A DNA stretch of 37,596 bases from Alphaproteobacteria bacterium (GTDB lineage Bacteria > Myxococcota_A > UBA796 > GCA-2862545): positions 1-37,596 of the forward strand of contig JACKEP010000037.1 in NCBI GenBank assembly GCA_020632915.1. Direction: 5' to 3'. The position numbers and the translations under genes are program-made. The notes under the pieces were generated by a model, which worked only from the letters and a program-made list of their open reading frames with translations, did not search any database and had not been told where the DNA came from. This document shows, one piece after another, positions 1-8,000 of this stretch; position 1 is the first letter of the stretch, and each line of letters starts with the position of its first letter.

Positions 1-2
1 CC

Positions 3-1166
3 ACCATCACCCTGCTCGCACCGGGCCAGCTCTACAAGGGCCTGCCCAACACCCTGGTGGTGGCGGGCGACCTCAGCGACGGGGAGCGGGTCTACCTGGG
101 CGGCAAGCTCGGCGCGGGCGGCTTCGGTCCGTGCATCCCGACGGCGGGCGGCCTGTGCATGGACCTCGGCCGCGGCGCCATGCTCGTGGGGTCCGCCGTG
201 GTGGATGCCTCCCGCACCGCGACGCTGACGATCACCCCGCCTCGCGCCTACCCCGCCGGCCTCACGGTCACCCTCCAGGCGCTCGTCGTGCGCGACTTCG
301 GTGGCGTCGGCTCGATCGCCAGCGCACCCGCCGCGCTGGTCCTGACCGACGGCCCGGTCGAGGGCACGCAGCTCGACGACTGGACCCGGTTCGACTTCGC
401 CCACGACGGCTACCGTGACGGCTGCGCGGGCGGCGACCGCTACATCAAGAGCACCGGCTACAGCACGGCGACCTACGTCGGCGTCACCCTGTGCAGCGCC
501 ACCGAGTACAAGGTGTGGCTGTCCGACAGCATCTACGGCACCTTCCACTCCGCCGCGGACTGGTCGGGCAGCGGCGAGGACCACTGCGAGTACGTCGACG
601 GCGTCTACGACACCTACCCCCAGGGCACCGGCGCCGTCACACCCGGCACGGCCTGCTGGTCCCGCGGCACCTTCGGCACCGACCCCACGTTCGAGAGCGA
701 CTGCGCCCTCAACCGCTGGGTGCCCACGTCGTATGCCTGCAAGACGAAGATCCCGCGTCCCCCCGGCCCGCCCGAAGGCACCGTGATCGGCGCGTGGACC
801 GCGCTGGACTACCTCGACGACGGCTACCGCAACGACTGCGACGGCGGCGACCGCTACGTGAAGAGCACGGCGTACGGCGTCTACGTCGGCGTCACGCTCT
901 GCAACCACAACCAGTACAAGATCTCCCTGTCCGATCGCATCTACGGGGAGTTCGTCTCCGCCGGCGACTGGTCCGGCAGCGGCCAGGACCACTGCGAGTA
1001 CGTCGACGGCGTCTTCAGCGCGTTCCCGACCGGCACCGATGCCGTGTCCGACGGCGCGGCCTGCTGGTCGCGGGGTCCGACCGGGGTCGCGCCGGTCTAC
1101 GAGGCGACCTGCGCGTCCAACCGCTGGGTCCCGGGGTCCTACGACTGCGGCGTGTCCCTGCCCTGA
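3..1166 (+). CDS. Secreted protein, C-terminal part: shared ectodomain module plus two six-cysteine domains
   Basis: The reading frame is open from the left edge, so the true start lies outside the window and GTG codons such as that at 57 are probably internal. The first ~115 residues match the module that follows TSP3 loops in three other proteins here: a Cys pair seven residues apart, the second in C-M-D-L, then an alternating hydrophobic stretch. Two tandem copies of a ~125-residue domain follow (about 363-770 and 774-1160). Each copy has six cysteines in the same order and shares GYR..C..GDRY, YVGVTLC, SGSG.DHCEYVDG, ACWSRG and NRWVP. The many paired cysteines suggest an extracytoplasmic, disulfide-bonded protein. 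I do not recognise the six-Cys domain; it may be a binding or adhesive domain. The gene converges on the next one across a hairpin. Confidence 0.8.
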   Translation, partial: TITLLAPGQLYKGLPNTLVVAGDLSDGERVYLGGKLGAGGFGPCIPTAGGLCMDLGRGAMLVGSAVVDASRTATLTITPPRAYPAGLTVTLQALVVRDFGGVGSIASAPAALVLTDGPVEGTQLDDWTRFDFAHDGYRDGCAGGDRYIKSTGYSTATYVGVTLCSATEYKVWLSDSIYGTFHSAADWSGSGEDHCEYVDGVYDTYPQGTGAVTPGTACWSRGTFGTDPTFESDCALNRWVPTSYACKTKIPRPPGPPEGTVIGAWTALDYLDDGYRNDCDGGDRYVKSTAYGVYVGVTLCNHNQYKISLSDRIYGEFVSAGDWSGSGQDHCEYVDGVFSAFPTGTDAVSDGAACWSRGPTGVAPVYEATCASNRWVPGSYDCGVSLP

Positions 1167-1172
1167 CCGACG

Positions 1173-1215
1173 CGGTCGTCGACGCGCGCAGCCTCCCCGC
1201 ACGCGTCGACGACCG
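1173..1215. terminator. Bidirectional terminator hairpin between convergent genes
   Basis: Perfect 14-bp inverted repeat (CGGTCGTCGACGCG at 1173-1186, its complement at 1202-1215) with a 15-nt loop. It fills the 60-bp gap between the stop codons of the genes ending at 1166 (+) and 1227 (-). There is no T-tract, so factor-independent termination is inferred from position and stem strength only. Confidence 0.65.
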
Positions 1216-1226
1216 GGCCCCTCGCC

Positions 1227-3605
1227 CTACTGCACCACGAACGTCGCCACGGGCGTGACGTCCCCGACGCCGCCCCGCTGGTGTACCGCCTGGCCGTAGA
1301 CCGTGGCACCGGACGGCACCGAGGCCGGCACGCGCACGCTCACCGACGCCCCGCCTGCGGCGTCCGCCACGGCGCTGCCGACCACGATCGGAGCCTGCAG
1401 GGCCACGCAGATCGGCGCGCCGCTCGCATCGACATAGGTCGGGTGGCACGTGGGCGACGCGCCCAGGCGCGTGCCGACCAGGAAGATCACCCGGTCGCCG
1501 GGCGGCGCATTCACCACCGACAACGTCACCACCTGGCCGGGCGCGAAGGTCGTGCCGGTCAGGCCGAAGTCGCGATCGTCGCACAGGCCGTCGCCGTCGG
1601 TGTCGCCGGTGGCGTCGTCGCCGAGACAGAGGTCCACCGCGTCGCAGACGCCGTCCGCGTCACCGTCGGGGCAGCCGAACGTGGTGGCGACGACGTCGTC
1701 CCCATCGCCGCCCTGGTAGGTGACCGTGGCGGAGATGCCCCCGAACACGGTGGACCCCTCGGCCACGCCGTCGAAGCCGCCCGTCAGCGGGATGCCGCTC
1801 TGGTTGTCGACCACCAGCAGGTCCACGCCCGGCACGGTGGTCGTCATCGTCGCCGTCAGCGGACCCCCGAGGGTGGTCGGCAGCGTCACCACCAGCGGCG
1901 CCCCCTCGGTCCAGTCGAGGCCGCCGACGAGGGTGGTGTCACCGGACACCACGAACGGCACAGTGGGGGCGACGACGCTGTCGAACACGATGGCGTCGGC
2001 GGTGACCAGGCTGCCATCCACGGTGCCGCCGCCGACGGTCAGCAGGCCCGAGGTGGTCAGATCGTCCAGGGTCACCGACCCTGAGAAGAGGGTCGTGTCC
2101 ATGCCGGTGACGGCCGTCGTGACGCGCAGGCTGCCCGGTCGCCCGGCGTCCCCCACCCGCAATGCGCCGAGCTGCGGCGCGAGGGCCGCGAGGTCGGCGT
2201 CCGACAGCGACAGCCCGGCACCCGTGTCGCCCACCACGATCTCGCTCGTCGGGTCCAGGCTGGACACGCCCAGCGTCGTCGCGCCGTCGGAGGTCACGGA
2301 GCCCACGCCGCCGAGGAAGTCGACGTCGCCGACGTACAGCTGGGTGTCAGCCGCCACGGTCACGCCGTCGTGGAGCGTGAGGGCCCCGAGGACGCGCGCG
2401 CCCGTGCCCTCCACGCGCACCGGCCCCGTCAGGTCGACGTCCCCGAGCGGCGCGCCGGAGGTACCCAGCTGTGACCGCAGCGTCAGCGACGCCGTCTCGA
2501 CCACGAGGTCCTGCGGGAACGCGCCCACGCTGCGCACGGTGCGGTCGGGGGCGAAGCCCAGGGTCACCGGACCGCCCCGCAACGTCGTCAGCCCCCCGGG
2601 ACCGTCCAGCACGACGTGGTTGTACACGTTGACGAGGCTGTCGACGTCGATCAGGCCGCCGCGCACGTAGGTGGTGCCGAGGGTGTTGATCTGCAGCGTG
2701 AACAGCGGCGTGTCGCCCCCCACAGCGCCCTCGAACACCAGCGAGCTGGTGGTGAGCGAGATCACGCCGAAGGGGCCGTCGAGCGTCGACGCGAACACCT
2801 GGTTGGCGGAGATCACGTCGACGTTGTGCACGAGGGTCACGGGGCCGTCGAAGCGCACAGTGCCCACCACACGGATCGACGGGTTGGCCGTGCCGCCCGA
2901 GGCCATGTCCAACACGATGGGGCCACCCCCCACGGTCAGCGACGTGGGCCGGGAGACGCCGCCGACGCGCCCCGTCAGGCGGGCCTCGACGCCCGCCACG
3001 ACGTTCAGATCGTAGGCGCCGTCGATGTCGTGGAGCGTGACCTGGGCGCCGCGGAGCTCGGTCGGCTGGGCGAGCGTGACGTGACCGCCGAGGGTCAGCG
3101 CGCCGGCGACCTCGACGGACGGCGAACCCGGCGGCACGGCGAACACGACGTCCGCGGCCTGCACGTCCAGCGCCATCAGCGGGTCGCTGCCGCCGACCGA
3201 TCCGACGACCGTCGCCACCCCGCCCGCGACGACCGTGAGCTCCGCAGGGCCTCCGAGCTCGCCGAGCACGAGGTCGCCGGTGCTCTGCAGGGTGGTGATC
3301 CCGAACGCGGTCACCCGCCCCCCGCTCAGATCGAGGGCGCCCGCGCCCAGCGTCAGGTCGGTGTCGAACATCAGCTCGCCGTCGACGACCACGACACCCA
3401 GCAGCGTGGCGTCGCGCGACAGGAACACGACGTCAGCGGCCCGCACGAGCACGTCGCTGCCGGCCTCGGGCACCCCCGACGGCGTCGGGCACGACGTCCA
3501 CGTGGTCGGGTCGTCCCAGTCGCCCCACTGGGCACTCTCGCAGGCGGCTGCAAGGTTCGGCAGGGCGAGGACGAGCCCCAGGCCGAGGGGGAGCACGCGC
3601 GACAT
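1227..3605 (-). CDS. Secreted beta-strand-repeat (autotransporter-like) surface protein with TSP3 loops and C-terminal shared module
   Basis: The ATG at 3605 is chosen over the longer frame because GGAGG lies four bases upstream and a signal peptide follows (MSRVLPLGLGLVLALPNLAAA, then C). The product has 792 residues. Most of it is Gly/Val/Thr-rich repeats of short beta strands (SLTV.GG, VTSDGATTLG), typical of right-handed beta-helix passengers and filamentous-haemagglutinin-like adhesins. The helix ends in a TVTYQGGDGDDVV segment like the one closing many autotransporter-associated strand arrays. Two TSP3-type Ca2+ loops (DGDADGVCD, DTDGDGLCDD) follow, then the ~110-residue module (about 1230-1568) with Cys pair and C-V-A-L. 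I see no outer-membrane beta-barrel domain, so it is not a classical autotransporter. The likely role is cell-surface structure or adhesion; the ligand is unknown. Confidence 0.82.
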   Translation of the reverse strand: MSRVLPLGLGLVLALPNLAAACESAQWGDWDDPTTWTSCPTPSGVPEAGSDVLVRAADVVFLSRDATLLGVVVVDGELMFDTDLTLGAGALDLSGGRVTAFGITTLQSTGDLVLGELGGPAELTVVAGGVATVVGSVGGSDPLMALDVQAADVVFAVPPGSPSVEVAGALTLGGHVTLAQPTELRGAQVTLHDIDGAYDLNVVAGVEARLTGRVGGVSRPTSLTVGGGPIVLDMASGGTANPSIRVVGTVRFDGPVTLVHNVDVISANQVFASTLDGPFGVISLTTSSLVFEGAVGGDTPLFTLQINTLGTTYVRGGLIDVDSLVNVYNHVVLDGPGGLTTLRGGPVTLGFAPDRTVRSVGAFPQDLVVETASLTLRSQLGTSGAPLGDVDLTGPVRVEGTGARVLGALTLHDGVTVAADTQLYVGDVDFLGGVGSVTSDGATTLGVSSLDPTSEIVVGDTGAGLSLSDADLAALAPQLGALRVGDAGRPGSLRVTTAVTGMDTTLFSGSVTLDDLTTSGLLTVGGGTVDGSLVTADAIVFDSVVAPTVPFVVSGDTTLVGGLDWTEGAPLVVTLPTTLGGPLTATMTTTVPGVDLLVVDNQSGIPLTGGFDGVAEGSTVFGGISATVTYQGGDGDDVVATTFGCPDGDADGVCDAVDLCLGDDATGDTDGDGLCDDRDFGLTGTTFAPGQVVTLSVVNAPPGDRVIFLVGTRLGASPTCHPTYVDASGAPICVALQAPIVVGSAVADAAGGASVSVRVPASVPSGATVYGQAVHQRGGVGDVTPVATFVVQ

Positions 3606-3908
3606 GGCACCTCCAGGACCGTGCGCGCGGGACGCACGACGGCCGGCTGCGTCGGCGCCGGTGCGCCGGACGACATCGGGATGGACAGCGTGCCGACATC
3701 CCGCGACCCGTCTCGGGGCGGCGCGGCACACCGACCCTATCGGACCGCCGCACCGACACGACACCCGCTCCCGGCGGAATCCATAGGCCGCCCCCAACTC
3801 CGGGCGTTCGGATCCGGCCTACAGGCATTGCCATGGCAGTGTCGTGATCTACGCACTCCTCGCACCGGGGCGGCCCTCGGCCGTCCCCGACGAGCACGGA
3901 TCCGGCAC
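3606..3908. other. Divergent intergenic region (303 bp)
   Basis: Lies between the start codons of the surface protein (-) and the HTH regulator (+). It holds a palindrome and a candidate promoter for the regulator near its right end (3826-3855). A TAGGGT element reading leftward (3739-3734) could serve the minus-strand gene, but no good -35 partner is seen. I find no further RNA or small gene. Open frames crossing it are continuations of shadow frames. Confidence 0.5.
3826..3855 (+). promoter_or_regulatory. Candidate promoter of HTH regulator overlapped by a palindrome
   Basis: TTGCCA (3828-3833), a 16-nt spacer and TACGCA (3850-3855) form a sigma-70-like promoter ~50 bp before the regulator start. 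The -35 box sits inside a near-perfect 16-bp palindrome, CATTGCCATGGCAGTG (3826-3841), with one mismatched pair. An operator on the promoter of a DNA-binding protein suggests autoregulation; this is inferred from position only. Confidence 0.45.
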
Positions 3909-4910
3909 ATGGCGCTCCCCTTCGATCCCGACCGCGTGACCCTGGAGGTCGTGCGCGCCCTGCGCGCCGGTCGCTCCCAGCGCGCCTTGTCGATGCGGCT
4001 CGGCTTCTCCTCGAACATGCTCTACCGCTGGGAGTCCGGCCGACGGACGCCGCGCACCGAGCAGGTGTTTGCGCTCGCCCGCAAGGTGGGCGTCGATCCG
4101 GCCGAAGCGTTGGCCCGGTTGCACGCGTCCGCCACGGCCACGGCCCGTGTCCACCCCGTCGACAGCCCGGCCTTCGTCACCACCTGGCTCGTCGAGGCCT
4201 GCGCGGCGTTTCCGGTGGCCGACATCGCCGCCGCCGCCGACCTGTCCCGGCAGTCGCTGGGCCGCCTGCTCCGCGGGGAGACGTCGGCGACCTTCTCCGA
4301 CTTCCTCGCGATCGTGCAGGTGACCACGCGCATGGCGGGCGACTTCGTCGGCGGCCTCGTCGACCCGACGCAGGTGCCGTCGCTCGCCGCCCACCTCGCC
4401 CTGGTCGCCCGGCAGCGGGACTGTGCGCTGCACCATCCGTGGATGCCTGGCCTGATGCTCCTGCTCGACCACCCCCGCTACGTCGCGCTGCCCGCCCACG
4501 ACGACGCGTGGGTGGCCCACGCCCTCGGCATCGCCACCGACGACGTGGCCGCGGGTGTCGCCGCCTTCGAGACCGCCCGGCTCGTGCGCTGGGAGGGCGC
4601 CCACCTCGTCCGCGCAGGGCCACGCCACGTGATGACGATGGGGCGCCAGTCGATGGCGGTCTACCAGGCCACCAACACCCACTACGCCGACCTGGCGTCA
4701 CGACGGATCGCCGACGGCACCGGCATGATGTCGTACACGGTGTTCCACTGCGCCGACGAGGCCGTCCGCGACATGGCCGACGCGCTCTACGGCGGCCTGC
4801 GCACCGCGTTCAACCGCGCCATGGCGTCGGGTCACGAGCGGGTGGGTTTGATGACGGTGCAGGTGGTGCCGCTCGATGACGGCGTGTTCTCGCTGCGCCC
4901 GCGGGACTGA
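3909..4910 (+). CDS. Transcriptional regulator with two HTH domains and TIGR02147/DUF4423-like C-terminus
   Basis: 333 residues from ATG 3909; only a weak GGA precedes it, and no other in-frame start fits the HTH boundary. Residues ~10-65 form an XRE-type HTH (RSQRALSMRLGFSSNMLYRWESGRRTP), a common regulator fold. Residues ~92-140 contain a second HTH-like segment (VADIAAAADLSRQSLGRLLRG). Residues ~195-325 resemble the winged C-terminal part of TIGR02147/DUF4423 proteins: a short helical unit ahead of a wing, a GRQSM..Y.....HY segment, and a terminal VGLMTVQVVPLD strand. Those proteins are frequent in Myxococcota and Fibrobacteres. It presumably binds DNA in the cytoplasm. Targets are not visible, but the palindrome on its own promoter and the divergent surface-protein gene are candidates. 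The DUF4423 assignment is moderate, the HTH assignment firm. Confidence 0.8.
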   Translation: MALPFDPDRVTLEVVRALRAGRSQRALSMRLGFSSNMLYRWESGRRTPRTEQVFALARKVGVDPAEALARLHASATATARVHPVDSPAFVTTWLVEACAAFPVADIAAAADLSRQSLGRLLRGETSATFSDFLAIVQVTTRMAGDFVGGLVDPTQVPSLAAHLALVARQRDCALHHPWMPGLMLLLDHPRYVALPAHDDAWVAHALGIATDDVAAGVAAFETARLVRWEGAHLVRAGPRHVMTMGRQSMAVYQATNTHYADLASRRIADGTGMMSYTVFHCADEAVRDMADALYGGLRTAFNRAMASGHERVGLMTVQVVPLDDGVFSLRPRD

Positions 4911-4960
4911 CCGGCCGCCCCCTTCGGTACCGCGCGGCAACACAATCCCGGCCGCACCGC

Positions 4961-4989
4961 TGGACGGACCCCGCCGGACTCCCTACGCT
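4961..4989 (+). promoter_or_regulatory. Candidate promoter of CBM2 protein gene
   Basis: TGGACG (4961-4966), exactly 17 nt, then TACGCT (4984-4989), 32 bp before the start codon at 5022. The -10 resembles TACSST elements before several other genes here. A GGGGGA Shine-Dalgarno-like run precedes the ATG. Confidence 0.4.
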
Positions 4990-5021
4990 CCTGCACGACA
5001 CCGCGCGGTCTTGGGGGACTC

Positions 5022-8000
5022 ATGCGCACCATCCTGCTGGGCACGCTGCTGGCGTCGCCCCTGTTCGGTACCGCGGCCCAGGCCGCGCCTGCCTTCGCCA
5101 AGCCCGTCTCCGACGTCGGCTTCGACGCCCGCCGCGTCGTGCTCGCGGATCTGGACGGTGACGGCGACGACGACGCCGTCGTCGCCAACGCCGGCAGCGC
5201 CTCGCTCACGGTGCTGATCAACGTCGACGGCGCGCTCGTGCCCGGCGCCCCGATCGCCGTCGGTGGCGAACCGCGGGGCCTGGCCGCCGGCGACGTCACC
5301 GGCGACGGCCACGTCGACGTCGTGGTCGCCGACTTCGCCGGGCGTGTCCTCACGCTGGCCGGCAGCGGCGCAGGCGCACTCGGCACGCCCGTCGCGCTGT
5401 CGCTCGGCACCTACCCGTCCGACGTCGCGCTCGCCGATCTCGACGGGGACGGCGGCCTCGACGCGGTCGTCGGCGACCTCGGCTCCGGGGACGCCCAGCT
5501 GCTCCACAACGTCGGCGGCACGCTGGCGCCGTGGACGGTCGTCACCGCGTCGTCGGGCGACACCGGCAGCGTCGCCGTGGGCGACGTCGACGGCGACGGC
5601 CACCTCGACGTCGTCACCGGCGCCCTCACCGCCGGGTCCAACGTCGCGGTGTTCCGCGGCGACGGCACCGGCGGGTTCACCGCAGCCGGTACCTACGCCA
5701 CCGGGCGCGGCAGCGTGGTCGACATCGACCTCGGCGACACCGACGGCGACGGCGTGCCCGAGATCGCCGCCGCCACGTTCACCGGCCGCGCGATCGTGGT
5801 GCTCCCCAACCTCGGCGACGGCACGTTTGGCGGCCCCACGACACTGGAGGCCGACGCGGTGGTCATGGGGGTGCTGTTCACCGACGTCGACGACGACGGC
5901 ACGCCCGACGTGCTCGGCGTGGCCCAGGCCCCGTCGCTCGTCGTCAACGGGCTGGCGCTGCCCTTCCTCAGCGACGGTGCCGGCGGCTACACCGCCCAGG
6001 CCCCGATCCCACTGGCGTCCACGCCATGGACGGCGGCGGCCGGCAACCTCGACCGCCGCGGCGGCGCCGACGTGGTGGTCAGCCACGGCGAGTCCTGCCG
6101 CGGCAGCGGCGGCGGCTGCTTCACCCACGGCGTCACCGTGTCGCTGTTCCAGCGCGGCGGCGGCCTGCTCACCCACGGGCGCTACGCCACCGGTGCCGAG
6201 CCCAGCGACGTGATCGCGGCCGACGTCACCGGAGACGGCGACGCCGACCTGATCGTCACCAACCGCCTCGACAACACCTTCCGCGTGCTGCCCGGCCTGG
6301 GCGACGGCCGCTTCGGCGCCGGCGTCGACACCCCGTTCGGCCCCAACGGCCAGCCCAACGCCGTGGCCGCGGGCGACCTCGACCACGACGGCGACCTCGA
6401 CGTCGTCGTCGTCAACGAGGTCGACAGCGTGATGGTGTTCCGCAACGGCGGCACCGGCACGTTCACCGGTCCCGAGTACCTCGGGGCGTCGTTCCGCTTC
6501 CAGGACGTGAAGCTCGGCGACCTCGACGAGGACGGCTGGCTCGACATCGTCGCGGTCAACCGCTTCGACCAGGTCTTCGTCTACCGCAACGACGCCGGCA
6601 CGTTCGGCAACGGCAACGCGCGGGTGATCGACGGCCCCGGCAGCTTCACGCCGTTGGTCGCGGTCGCCCTCGGCGACGTCGACGGCGACGGCCACCTCGA
6701 CGTGGTGGCCGCCGAGGACCTCGCCCGCGTCTGGGTCCTGCGCGGCGACGGCACCGGTGCCGTCGGCACGCCCGTGTCCTACCCGGCGGCCGGCGGGCCG
6801 GTGTCGGTCGACCTCGGCGACATCGACGGCGACGGCGACCTCGACCTCGTGGTGGCCGATGGTGGCGAGGACGCCCTCGCCAGCGGCGCCCCCGGCACCG
6901 GCGTCGCCGTGCTCGTCAACGACGGCGCCGGTCACTTCGGCGCGGGCGTGTCCTACACCACCGGCGACGAGCCAGCCGACGCCGCGTTCGCCGACATCGA
7001 CGCCGACGGCCACCTCGACATCGTCGTCAGCCACGACTTCGACCTGACCGTGGGCGTGCTGTTCGGCGACGGCGCGGGCGGCTTCGGCGGTCTGCAGCGC
7101 TTCGCCGTGGGCTCCCAGCCCGGCGCGCTCACCGCCAGCGACCTCGACGGCGACGGCGTCCCCGAGATCGCCGTCGTCCACACCGGCGGGGACGACCTCG
7201 ACGTGCTCACCCGCTTCCGTGGCGTCACCCCGGGCCCCGTCATCGACTACTTCGTCGACGGCGTCTTCCTCGACCTGTACGACTGGCCCGTCGACGTCAC
7301 CCTCGACCGCGGCCGCTTCTGGTGGCTGCACAGCCGCTTCGAGTTCGTCGGCCAGCAGGGCAGCGGCAGTGGCGGCGCCGGCAGCCTGGCCGGCACGTTC
7401 AGCTTCTTCAACGACGTCGACGTCATCGAGCAGGGCACGGCGAACCTGCAGCTGACCTTCTTCCTGTCGGGCCCCGACGTCGGTCAGCTCGTCGAGCCGC
7501 TCGTGGTGCCGCTCGCCTACCGCGAAGACACCGCGGGCACAGGCACGTGGACGCTGTCGCCCGACGCGTTCGCGCCCCTGTTCCTGTCCACCCAGGGCTT
7601 CGACGTCACCGTCCAGCTCCTCGGCTTCGACACCGGCGCAGGCCCCGCACCCGGCAACGTCTTCGAGGTGCTCGAGGGCGACACCGGCACGGCCCGCTTG
7701 ATGTTCTCGGTGGTCGCCGAGCCCCTCGGGTGCGACGACGGCGACGGCGACGGCGCCTGCGACGACGTCGACAACTGCGTGTTCGTGGCCAACCCGGGCC
7801 AGGAGGACGCCGACGACGACGGCGTGGGCGACGCATGCAGCGCCTGCCCCGACGTCGCACCCCCCGGCGACGGCGACTGGCTCGGCGCCGCCAACGGCCC
7901 CAACGCCACGCTGTTCGACGACGCCACGCTGAGCGGCTTCGTCCAGGGCAGCCTCGCCGTCGGCGACCGCGCGGTGCTCACCCAGTTCGACGTCGACGCC

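Noticed and set aside
2616..3908. Longer N-terminus for the HTH regulator, starting as far back as 2616
   Set aside because: This extension runs antisense through the beta-repeat surface gene and lacks domain content; the HTH domain begins right after ATG 3909.
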